A DNA stretch of 64,000 bases from Sphingomonas sp. HMP6. Its GTDB lineage: Bacteria; Pseudomonadota; Alphaproteobacteria; Sphingomonadales; Sphingomonadaceae. A program made the translations under genes and the position numbers. The stretch lies in contig NZ_AP022672.1 in the NCBI RefSeq assembly GCF_013374095.1, positions 1,611,501 through 1,675,500 of the forward strand, in the 5' to 3' direction. Positions 48,395 to 55,374 of the stretch are shown here, in pieces. The notes beneath the pieces were generated by a model. The model made no database searches, had not been told where the DNA came from, and saw only the letters and a list, made by a program, of their open reading frames with translations. Every line of letters starts with the position of its first letter. Within the stretch, counting starts at the first letter, position 1.

Positions 48395-49603
48395 TTACCC
48401 CCCGAACCCACCCGGCGCAGGCGACACCGTCACCGTCGTCCCCCCGCGAATTTCCTGCACCTCCAGCGCCCGCTCCGCGACATTGTCGCGCCCGAAGCGG
48501 AACGCGCCGTCGATCCCGGCAAAGCCGCCCCGGTCGTGCAGGCGGTCTTCCGGGAACGGCGCGCCGATCGGCCAATCGCGCATGATGCGGATCGTCAGCA
48601 GCACCGAATCATACCCGAGGCTCGACAGCCGGAACGGCGCGACGCCGAAGCGCGCGCGATATTTGGTGGCATATTGACGGTACAGCCCGTCCGAAACGCT
48701 GGCGAACCACGCGCCTTCCAGCGCGGGCTTGCTCGCGATCGACGATTCCGAATTCCACAGCTCCGTGCCGAGCACGCGCGCGCCGCCCATACCGTTCTTG
48801 CGCAGCACCGGCACACCCGCCGCCGCCATGCCGCCGCCATCGGCGATCAGGATCGCCTGATACGGCGCGCTCTTGGTCAGGCGGAGGATCGCTGCGGTCA
48901 TCGATCCGCTGGCCCGGTCATAGGTCTGCAGCGATCCGACGCGCCCGCCCGCCGTCTCGACCGCGCGCAGGAACGCGGTCGATGCGCGCTCGCCATACAT
49001 GCCGTTGGGCACCAGCGCACCGAAACTCGTCACGCCCTTGTCGCGCGCATAATCGACCACGCGCGCCACCGATTGCGCGGGCACATAGCCCATCAGATAG
49101 GCGCCGTTACCGGCCACCGACGAATCGTTGGAGAAGCTGACCACCGGCACTCCGGCGCGTCGCGCGATCGGTGTCACCGCGCGCACGTCCTCCGCCAGCA
49201 ACGGCCCGAGGATCAGTTGCGCGCCATCGGCCAGCGCCTTTTGCGTGGAAAGCGCAGCGCCGCCCGCAGTGTCGTAGGTCGTAATGCGGACGCGGTCGTT
49301 CCCCGAATCGAGCAAAGCAAGCTGAGTCGCATTGGCAAGACTTTGCCCGACGCCCGCATTCGGACCCGTCAGCGGCACGAGCAACGCGACGCGATGCCGC
49401 TGCGAATCGCTCGGAATGCCCTGTTCGACGATCGGCTGTTGCGGCTGGGCCGGACGCACCACCGGAGGACGCCGCACCGGCGCGGGGCCGCGCGGAACGA
49501 CCGTCTGACAGCCGCCGAGCACGAGCGCGCCGGCCGCCGCAAACACGCCTGCAAAGCGCCGCCAGCTACTCGGCAATTGCCCTATCGATACCCGCTCTGC
49601 CAT
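48395..49603 (-). CDS. Penicillin-binding protein activator, LpoA-like lipoprotein
   Basis: A 402-aa lipoprotein. ATG 49603 has AGGAG at 7-nt spacing. The N-terminus ends in a lipobox (GALVLGGC). A proline-rich linker leads to a type I periplasmic-binding fold: RVALLVPLTGPNAGVGQSLANATQLAL and GAQLILGPLLAEDVRAV. It corresponds to the C-terminal domain of LpoA, which stimulates PBP1A in E. coli. Its neighbours rsmI and yraN match the E. coli rsmI-lpoA-yraN locus, supporting the call, although here it is divergent from rsmI. Confidence 0.85.
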   Translation of the reverse strand: MAERVSIGQLPSSWRRFAGVFAAAGALVLGGCQTVVPRGPAPVRRPPVVRPAQPQQPIVEQGIPSDSQRHRVALLVPLTGPNAGVGQSLANATQLALLDSGNDRVRITTYDTAGGAALSTQKALADGAQLILGPLLAEDVRAVTPIARRAGVPVVSFSNDSSVAGNGAYLMGYVPAQSVARVVDYARDKGVTSFGALVPNGMYGERASTAFLRAVETAGGRVGSLQTYDRASGSMTAAILRLTKSAPYQAILIADGGGMAAAGVPVLRKNGMGGARVLGTELWNSESSIASKPALEGAWFASVSDGLYRQYATKYRARFGVAPFRLSSLGYDSVLLTIRIMRDWPIGAPFPEDRLHDRGGFAGIDGAFRFGRDNVAERALEVQEIRGGTTVTVSPAPGGFGG

Positions 49604-49614
49604 GACCGCTCCTG

Positions 49615-50472
49615 ATGACATCTGTTCTTACACCGCATTTGGCCCCGGGCCTCTACATCGTTGCCACCCCGATCGGCAATCTCGGTGATCTGTCGCCGCG
49701 TGCCGCACACATCCTGAGCCATGCCGCTGTAATCGCAGTCGAAGACAGCCGCGTTACGGGCAAACTCCTCAACCATATCGGCGTCAAGCGCCCGATGACG
49801 CCGTATCACGACCATAATGCCGAGGACGTCCGCCCCGGCCTCATCGCGCGGATGGGCATGGAGGCGGTGGCGTTGGTGTCGGACGCGGGCACGCCGCTGA
49901 TTTCCGATCCCGGCTATAAATTGGTCCGCGATGCGCGCGCGGCGGGGCATACCGTTTGGACGATCCCCGGCCCGTGCGCGGCGGTCGCGGCGCTGACGCT
50001 GGCGGGCTTGCCGACCGATCGTTTTATGTTCCTCGGCTTCCTCCCCTCCAAGGCCCAAGCCCGCGCCGCCGCCATCGCCGAGGTCGCGGGCATCCGCGCA
50101 ACGCTGGTGCTGTACGAATCGGGTCCGCGTTTGGCCGTGACCCTCGGCGCGCTCGCCGAAGGCCTGGGCGACCGCGAGGCAGCGGTGACGCGCGAAATCA
50201 CCAAGCATTTCGAGGAAGCCGTAACCGGAACGCTGTCCGATCTCGCCGCCCGCTACGCCGATGCGCCGCCCAAGGGCGAGATCGTGCTGGTCATCGCCCC
50301 GCCCGGCGCGCCTCAGGCAGCGAGCGCAGCGGACGCCGACGCCGCACTCGCCGAGGCGCTCACCCGCCTCTCGACCGGACAAGCGGCGAGCGAAGTGGCC
50401 AAGGCACTGGGGGTGGACCGCAAGGCGCTGTACGCACGGGCGCTGGAGATGAAGGGGGTTGGCAGTCGCTGA
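49615..50472 (+). CDS. rsmI: 16S rRNA 2'-O-ribose C1402 methyltransferase RsmI
   Basis: A 285-aa SAM-dependent methyltransferase. LYIVATPIGNLGDLSPRAAHIL and VALVSDAGTPLISDPGYKLV are diagnostic, as is GIPGPCAAVAAL-like TIPGPCAAVAALTLAGL. It modifies the ribosomal P-site. The ATG at 49615 lies 11 bp from the start of the divergent LpoA-like gene, so each promoter must lie within or very near the other gene. Confidence 0.95.
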   Translation: MTSVLTPHLAPGLYIVATPIGNLGDLSPRAAHILSHAAVIAVEDSRVTGKLLNHIGVKRPMTPYHDHNAEDVRPGLIARMGMEAVALVSDAGTPLISDPGYKLVRDARAAGHTVWTIPGPCAAVAALTLAGLPTDRFMFLGFLPSKAQARAAAIAEVAGIRATLVLYESGPRLAVTLGALAEGLGDREAAVTREITKHFEEAVTGTLSDLAARYADAPPKGEIVLVIAPPGAPQAASAADADAALAEALTRLSTGQAASEVAKALGVDRKALYARALEMKGVGSR

Positions 50473-50483
50473 CACCTCGAAGA

Positions 50484-50541
50484 AATCCTCCCCCGCCAGG
50501 GGGAGGTGGCGCCGAAGGCGACGGAGGGGGAGGTCAGCGAT
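50484..50541. repeat. Left inverted palindrome of the DUF559 cassette
   Basis: Contains the hairpin CCTCCCCC-GCCA-GGGGGAGG, a second small hairpin GCC-GAA-GGC (50511-50519), and GACGGAGGGGGAGGT (50520-50534). Its inner end overlaps the first base of the DUF559 stop codon. Confidence 0.88.
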
Positions 50542-50915
50542 CAGCCCTGAAACTGGCACCGTCGCTCAACCGCGACCGCGATAATCTGGCGCGCAACGCT
50601 TTCGAAGTCGCGCAGCACGTCGCTCGCGGGATACCGAACTACGAGCAGCCCGAGCGCGGCGAGTTGCACATCGCGCCGCGCATCCCGCAACGGCCGGTCG
50701 CCCCTACCATGCGCCTCGCCGTCAACCTCGATGGCGAGGCGTGCAGGCGCGCAATAGAAATCCAGAACATAATCCCCGACCCCATGCTGCTTGCGGAAAC
50801 GCAGCCCTTCGGCGTTTTGACGGAGCGCGAGCCAGAGTGCGATTTCGGGCGGCGTCATCTCACGCCGGAGCTTTTTTGCGTTGCGTTTCCCGCTGGGTGA
50901 CCCTTCCAAGCGCAT
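50541..50915 (-). CDS. DUF559 (Vsr-like PD-(D/E)XK) endonuclease-domain protein
   Basis: A 124-aa protein of the DUF559 family, related to the very-short-patch repair endonuclease fold. Key residues are TPPEIALWLALR (E24), FRKQHGVGDYVLDFYC (D52) and LAIEVDGEAHG (E63, D65), the expected nuclease pattern. ATG 50915 has GGGGAGGT at about 5-nt spacing; this Shine-Dalgarno is part of the right inverted palindrome. An internal ATG (50858) is possible but would start inside the domain edge. The gene is bracketed by inverted repeats, which suggests that the nuclease may act on or spread with these elements. No methyltransferase or mutL is adjacent. Confidence 0.85.
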   Translation of the reverse strand: MRLEGSPSGKRNAKKLRREMTPPEIALWLALRQNAEGLRFRKQHGVGDYVLDFYCAPARLAIEVDGEAHGRGDRPLRDARRDVQLAALGLLVVRYPASDVLRDFESVARQIIAVAVERRCQFQG

Positions 50916-50973
50916 CGCCGACCTCCCCCTCCGTCACGCTTCGCGTGCCACCTCCCCCTGGCGGGGGAGGATT
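50915..50973. repeat. Right inverted palindrome of the DUF559 cassette
   Basis: The reverse complement of 50921-50973 matches the left copy at both ends, but the centre reads ACGC-GAA-GCGT instead of GCC-GAA-GGC, so the hairpin is kept by paired changes. It carries the ribosome-binding site for the DUF559 gene. Beyond it, 50974-51265 shows no gene. Confidence 0.88.
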
Positions 50974-51265
50974 ATGCAGCACCAGTCGCTTCCCCACTAA
51001 TCCCACGACATTCCGCTGTCCTACTCACCCCCACTCTGCCACCCTCGCCATCCGCTTTTTCAAACTGTCGAACAGCCCCAAACCGCGCGCCCGGCAAACG
51101 GCGCGGATGCCTAACTTTTGTGACTTTGGCCGCACGCAAGCCGCCGGATAGACCCACCGATGGTGCGACTCTGTGGGACTTTAAGCCCGGGAACTGATCG
51201 CGCGCAGTGGACCCCTGCACGAGGCCGGAGTGACGAATTCGCGTTGAAGGCGGGAGCGCCTTCTT

Positions 51266-51366
51266 ACTCCCCTCCCGCTTGCGGGAGGGGTTGGGGGAGG
51301 GCATGTCAGGGCTGTGCCCCGTCCCAACAGCCCCTCCCCTAGCCCCTCCCGCAAGCGGGAGGGGAA
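51266..51366. repeat. CTCCC/GGGAG palindrome overlapping the yraN start
   Basis: Arms CCCCTCCCGC-TT-GCGGGAGGGG (about 51269-51290) and CCCCTCCCGC-AA-GCGGGAGGGG (about 51343-51364), with inverted flanks GTTGGGGGAGGG and CCCCTCCCCTAGC. Nearly identical to the copy at 52806-52906. The right half is translated as the N-terminus of YraN. Confidence 0.88.
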
Positions 51367-51718
51367 TCCTAAGCGCCAAGCCGCCGAAGCCTCCGGCCGC
51401 CGGGGGGAGCGCCTCGCCGGGTGGTGGCTGCGGCTGAAGGGCTGGCGCATCCTCGCCCGGCGCGTACGCACCCCTGCCGGAGAGGTCGATCTGGTCGCGA
51501 AGAAGGGCAATCTCGTCGCCTTCGTCGAAGTGAAACTGCGCAAGACCGCCGCCGAGCTCGATTTCGCGATCGACGAACGCCGCCTGGCCCGCGTCGCGGC
51601 GGCGGCGGAATATCTGATGCCGACCTATGCCGGGCCGGGCGATGACATCCGCGTCGATGTCATCCTGATCGCACCGGGCGTGCGGCCACGCCATATCGAG
51701 AACGCTTGGATTGGCTAG
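51314..51718 (+). CDS. YraN family (UPF0102) putative nuclease
   Basis: A 134-aa protein. The conserved part is RRGERLAGWWLRLKGWRILARRVRTPAGEVDLVAKKGNLVAFVEVKLRK, with the Glu, Asp and ExK of the Holliday-junction-resolvase-like nuclease fold. The first 20 residues (SPSPSPSRKREGNP) are encoded by a palindrome and are not normal for the family. No ATG, GTG or TTG exists in frame between the palindrome and the conserved part, so GTG 51314 inside the palindrome is the only visible start. Family function is unsettled. It belongs to the rsmI-lpoA-yraN neighbourhood. Confidence 0.87.
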   Translation: MPRPNSPSPSPSRKREGNPKRQAAEASGRRGERLAGWWLRLKGWRILARRVRTPAGEVDLVAKKGNLVAFVEVKLRKTAAELDFAIDERRLARVAAAAEYLMPTYAGPGDDIRVDVILIAPGVRPRHIENAWIG

Positions 51719-51745
51719 GTGACAAAACGCATCACACCACCCACC

Positions 51746-51840
51746 TTCCGTTCGGGCTGAGCTTGTCGAAGCCCTGCCCTTCGCTCTAACGCCCCAAAAG
51801 AAGAACAGCCCTTCGACAAGCTCAGGGCGAACGGAAGGTT
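51746..51840. repeat. TGTCGAAG-family palindrome upstream of gshB
   Basis: Arms 51746-51778 and 51808-51840 are reverse complements with few mismatches. The end of the right arm (GGAAGG, 51835-51840) is the nearest Shine-Dalgarno-like sequence to the gshB ATG at 51849. Confidence 0.9.
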
Positions 51841-51848
51841 AGTCTGCC

Positions 51849-52805
51849 ATGTCCCTCACCGTCGCCGTCCAGATGGACCCGATCGCGCACATCAACATCG
51901 CAGGCGATTCGACCTTCGCGCTGATGCTCGCGGCGCAGGCGCGCGGGCATAGACTGTTCCATTACACCGCCGAGGACCTGAACTATGCCGACGGACGCGT
52001 CTGGGCGAAGGCCGATCCGGTCACGGTGCAGCGTGTCGTCGGCGACCATTACAGCTTTGGCGACCCCGTCAGCCTCGATCTCGGCGACGAAGCCGACGTG
52101 ATCCTGATGCGGCAGGACCCGCCCTTCGACCTCGGCTACATCACCGCCACACACCTGCTCGAACGGATCGCGCACAAAACGCTCGTGGTGAACGATCCGG
52201 CCAGCGTGCGGAATGCCCCCGAAAAGGTGTTCGTGCTCGATTATCCGCAATTCATGCCGCCGACGCTCGTCACCCGCAGCCTCGACGAAGCGCGCGCCTT
52301 CCTCGCGAAGCACAAAGAAATCGTCGTCAAACCGCTCCACGGCAATGGCGGCAAGGCGATCTTCAAGGTCGGGTCGGACGGCGCGAATCTCTCGGCGCTG
52401 ATCGAAGTGTTCAACACGATGTGGCGCGAACCGCATATGGTGCAGGCGTTCCTGCCCGACGTGGCCAAGGGCGACAAGCGCATCGTCCTGGTCGATGGCG
52501 AGGTTGCGGGCGCGATCAACCGCTTGCCCGGCGAAGGCGAAATCCGCTCCAACCTCGCAGTCGGCGGGTCGGCGGTCGCGACCGAGCTGACCGCCAAGGA
52601 ACGCGAGATTTGCGCGGTGCTCGGGCCAGAACTCAAGCGGCGCGGGCTGCTGTTCGTCGGCATCGACGTGATCGGCGGCGAATGGCTGACCGAGATCAAC
52701 GTCACCTCCCCCACCGGCATCGTCGCGATCGAAAAGTTCGACGGAACCGATGTCGCCGGGCTGATCTGGGACGCGATCGAGCGCAAGGTCGCGGCGCGTG
52801 CGTGA
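51849..52805 (+). CDS. gshB: Glutathione synthetase
   Basis: A 318-aa ATP-grasp enzyme that joins gamma-glutamylcysteine and glycine. MSLTVAVQMDPIAHINIAGDSTFALMLAAQARGH, VILMRQDPPFDLGYITATHLLE, VVKPLHGNGGKAIFKV and LTEINVTSPTGI are strong family markers. It supplies glutathione used by the GSTs seen elsewhere in the window. Confidence 0.96.
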   Translation: MSLTVAVQMDPIAHINIAGDSTFALMLAAQARGHRLFHYTAEDLNYADGRVWAKADPVTVQRVVGDHYSFGDPVSLDLGDEADVILMRQDPPFDLGYITATHLLERIAHKTLVVNDPASVRNAPEKVFVLDYPQFMPPTLVTRSLDEARAFLAKHKEIVVKPLHGNGGKAIFKVGSDGANLSALIEVFNTMWREPHMVQAFLPDVAKGDKRIVLVDGEVAGAINRLPGEGEIRSNLAVGGSAVATELTAKEREICAVLGPELKRRGLLFVGIDVIGGEWLTEINVTSPTGIVAIEKFDGTDVAGLIWDAIERKVAARA

Positions 52806-52906
52806 AACTCCCCTCCCGCTCGCGGGAGGGGCTGGGGGAGGGCCTGTACAATACACATCGCCCAACAGCCCCTCCCCTGACCCCTCCCGCAAGCGGGAGG
52901 GGAATT
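52806..52906. repeat. CTCCC/GGGAG palindrome between gshB and the DedA gene
   Basis: Arms about 52806-52842 and 52869-52906, nearly the same as 51266-51366 and with a similar CAACAGCCCCTCCCCT junction, so the two are recent copies of one element. It begins inside or right after the gshB stop region and ends 4 bp before the DedA ATG. Confidence 0.9.
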
Positions 52907-52910
52907 TGGC

Positions 52911-53510
52911 ATGACCGACTTCATCGTCAATCTCACCGCATGGGGCGGATATTTCGGCATTTTCCTGTTGATGGTGCTCGAAAACGTGTTCCCGCCAATC
53001 CCGTCCGAAGTCATCATGGGGCTCGGCGGCATCGCGGTCGCGCGCGGGCAGATGGAGATGCTGCCGCTGATCATCGCGGGCACCGCGGGCACGGTCGCGG
53101 GTAATTACTTCTGGTATGCGATCGGGTGGCGCTTCGGCTACCAACGGCTGCGCCCGTTCGTAGATCGCTATGGCGCGTGGCTCACGCTCGATTGGGAGCA
53201 TGTCGTACAGCTCGAACGCTTCTTCAAACGCCGCGGGCAATGGGTCGTCTTCGTGTTCCGCTTCATGCCCGCTTTCCGCACGATGGTGTCGCTCCCGGCC
53301 GGCATGGCGCGGATGCCGCATCTGCGCTTCCTGCTGTGGACGGCGGCGGGATCGGCAATCTGGAACACCGGCCTTGCCTACGCGGGCCTGTATCTCGGCA
53401 GCAACTTCCGCGAACTCGACGCCTATATCGGCCCGGCGGCCATCGCGCTGACCGTCGCGATCGTCATCGGTTACGTCTGGCGGCTGCTGCGCTGGAAGCC
53501 GCGCGGCTGA
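52911..53510 (+). CDS. DedA family membrane protein
   Basis: A 199-aa inner-membrane protein of the DedA/SNARE-associated family. ENVFPPIPSEVIMGLGG, GTVAGNYFWYAIGWRFG, and FVFRFMPAFRTMVSLPAGMARM, with the conserved Arg residues, are typical. DedA proteins support membrane homeostasis, and some flip undecaprenyl phosphate. The start codon lies just after a palindrome that may supply the GAGGGG upstream. About 400 bp separate gshB and the next metabolic gene. Confidence 0.93.
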   Translation: MTDFIVNLTAWGGYFGIFLLMVLENVFPPIPSEVIMGLGGIAVARGQMEMLPLIIAGTAGTVAGNYFWYAIGWRFGYQRLRPFVDRYGAWLTLDWEHVVQLERFFKRRGQWVVFVFRFMPAFRTMVSLPAGMARMPHLRFLLWTAAGSAIWNTGLAYAGLYLGSNFRELDAYIGPAAIALTVAIVIGYVWRLLRWKPRG

Positions 53511-53597
53511 CGCGATGTGCTGCACTGCGGTGGAAACCGCGCGCGGCACTTCCTATCTGGCATCCATCGCGGGGAGATCACCGCTGGAGCATCAATC

Positions 53598-54275
53598 ATG
53601 AAAATTCTTATCGTCCTCACCTCGCACGACCAGCTCGGCGACACCGCGGCCAAGACCGGCTTCTGGCTCGAAGAGCGGGCCGCGCCCTATTATGTCCTGA
53701 AGGCGGCGGGAGCCGATCTTACGCTGGCCTCGCCCAAGGGTGGACAGCCGCCGCTCGACCCGAAGAGCGCCGACGAAAGCGCCAAGACCGACGACACCCG
53801 CCGCTTCGAAGCCGATGCCGAGGCGACCGCCCAGCTCGCCAGCACCGTCCGGCTCGATTCGGTGAAGCTCGAAGATTTCGACGCGATCTTCTATCCCGGC
53901 GGCCACGGCCCGCTGTGGGATCTGGCCGAAGACGCCACCTCGCGCGCGCTGATCGAAGGCGCGATCGCGGCTGACAAGCCGGTTGCGCTCGTCTGCCATG
54001 CGCCCGGCGTGCTGCGCCATGTGAAGGCCGCCGATGGCACGCCGTTGGTGTCGGGCAAGAAGGTCACCGGCTTCACCAACACCGAGGAAGCCGCAGTCGG
54101 TTTGACCGATGTGGTGCCGTTCCTGGTCGAGGATATGCTGACGCAGAATGGCGGCATCTTCTCGAAGACCGGCGATTGGGGCGTGCATGTCGTGCGCGAC
54201 GGCCTGCTGATCACCGGGCAGAACCCGGCCTCGTCGGGCGCGGCGGCGACCGCCTTGGTCGAGGCGCTGGCCTGA
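53598..54275 (+). CDS. DJ-1/PfpI family protein (type 1 glutamine amidotransferase domain)
   Basis: A 225-aa protein of the DJ-1/PfpI superfamily, Hsp31-like branch. TGFWLEERAAPYYVLKAAGADLTLASPKGG, the FYPGGHGPLWDL segment, and the nucleophile elbow ALVCHAPGVL with its Cys are intact. Such proteins act as glyoxalase III-type or deglycase enzymes or chaperones. ATG 53598 has GGAG 9 nt upstream; the frame to 53517 is rejected. Confidence 0.92.
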   Translation: MKILIVLTSHDQLGDTAAKTGFWLEERAAPYYVLKAAGADLTLASPKGGQPPLDPKSADESAKTDDTRRFEADAEATAQLASTVRLDSVKLEDFDAIFYPGGHGPLWDLAEDATSRALIEGAIAADKPVALVCHAPGVLRHVKAADGTPLVSGKKVTGFTNTEEAAVGLTDVVPFLVEDMLTQNGGIFSKTGDWGVHVVRDGLLITGQNPASSGAAATALVEALA

Positions 54276-54314
54276 TACCGTTCGGCACCCGGATCGCCGC
54301 CGGGTGCCGACCCG

Positions 54315-55199
54315 TCACGCTCGCGGATGGGCGTTGCGATACACGTCCATCAAATGCGCCGCATCGACCTGGGTATAGACCTGCGTCGAGCTCAAACTCG
54401 CATGACCGAGCAGTTCTTGCAGCGCCCGCAAATCCGCCCCGCGCCCCAGCAAATGCGTGGCGAACGAATGACGCAGCGCATGCGGCGTCGTGCGATCGGG
54501 CAGCCCCAGCCGCACCCGCGCCTGCTGCACCGCGCGCCGCACCAACCGCGGGCTGAGCGGCCCGCCCTTGACCCCGCGAAAAATTGGCGCGTCGCGGGCG
54601 GTGCCATAGGGGCTCAGGCGGACATACGCCTCGATCGCCTCGCGCACTTGCGGCAGCAGCGGCACGATCCGCGTCTTGTCGCGCTTGCCCGTCACGCTGA
54701 GCGTCGCGCCGAGCGGCAACACCGCGCCGGTCAGCCCGAGCGCCTCGGCCACGCGCAACCCCGCGCCGTAGAGCAGCAGCAAAACCGCCAGATCGCGCGC
54801 GCCGATCCACGGTTCGGCGGCATCCTCGGCGACATCTTCGGCGAGCGCGACCGCCTCATCGGGCGAGACCGGGCGCGGCACGCCTTTCTTGACGCGCGGC
54901 CCTTTCAGGCGTGGCGTGGCGCCCTCGTCAGCGGCAAACGCCAGAAATCCGCGCACCGCCGACAATTCGCGCGCGGCCGACGCATTGCCCAGCCCCTCGG
55001 TGCGACGCATCGCGAGGAAGGCGCGCAGGTCGGCAGCGGTCACCTTGCCAAGCGCAGCGCGATCGATCGCGTCGCCCCAATGCTGGCTGAGGAAGCCACA
55101 CAGCCGCGTCGCGGTCGCCTCATAGGCGCGCACCGTATGCACCGAACGCCGCCGGTCGCGCGCCAGGTGATCGGCATAGAGGCGGGGGTGGTCGGACAT
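54315..55199 (-). CDS. xerC: Tyrosine recombinase XerC
   Basis: A 294-aa site-specific recombinase that resolves chromosome dimers at dif with XerD. The SAM-like N-terminal domain (RSVHTVRAYEATATRLCGFL) is followed by the catalytic core: Arg in LLYGAGLRVAEALGL, HALRHSFATHLLGRGADLRALQELLGH, and the Tyr of SSTQVYTQVD. ATG 55199 is preferred; GTG 55223 would add eight residues. Convergent with the DJ-1 gene and near priA. Confidence 0.94.
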   Translation of the reverse strand: MSDHPRLYADHLARDRRRSVHTVRAYEATATRLCGFLSQHWGDAIDRAALGKVTAADLRAFLAMRRTEGLGNASAARELSAVRGFLAFAADEGATPRLKGPRVKKGVPRPVSPDEAVALAEDVAEDAAEPWIGARDLAVLLLLYGAGLRVAEALGLTGAVLPLGATLSVTGKRDKTRIVPLLPQVREAIEAYVRLSPYGTARDAPIFRGVKGGPLSPRLVRRAVQQARVRLGLPDRTTPHALRHSFATHLLGRGADLRALQELLGHASLSSTQVYTQVDAAHLMDVYRNAHPRA

Positions 55200-55230
55200 T
55201 GCGGGTGGTGTAGCGAGCTTCACGCCCCTT

Positions 55231-55336
55231 CGTCACCCCGGCCTTGTGCCGGGGCCCACCACGCCGCCCGGTGAACGCCCGATATCGGGTGCTGCGCGCG
55301 CCGCACAGTGGACCCCGGCACAAGGCGGGGGTGACG
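55231..55336. repeat. Palindrome related to the one at 1332
   Basis: CGTCACCCCGGCCTTGTGCCGG (from 55231) and CCGGCACAAGGCGGGGGTGACG (to 55336) are inverted copies with one mismatch; the arm core CGTCACCCCGG matches the 1332 element. It lies between the divergent xerC and priA genes, where it must coexist with their promoters. Confidence 0.9.
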
Positions 55337-55374
55337 GTTAAGCCCCCCTTCACCCCGCCCCCCCAACCCGCCAT

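Larger units (their letters stand above)
50484..50973. mobile_element. Putative REP-like cassette: inverted palindromes bracketing a DUF559 gene
   Basis: A 490-bp unit consisting of an element copy at 50484-50541, a DUF559 gene, and an inverted copy at 50915-50973. The two copies share 27 identical nt at the outer end and 15 at the inner end, with a variable centre that keeps base pairing. They abut the stop and start codons of the gene. No target-site duplication is visible. It lies between rsmI and yraN, genes usually close together. The mobile nature is inferred. Confidence 0.6.

Noticed and set aside
50974..51265. Coding region between the DUF559 cassette and yraN
   Set aside because: No frame has a start with ribosome-binding site and recognisable protein; composition looks non-coding.
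54315..55199. Phage or integron integrase
   Set aside because: Sequence and length fit XerC, and the neighbourhood (priA) is chromosomal.
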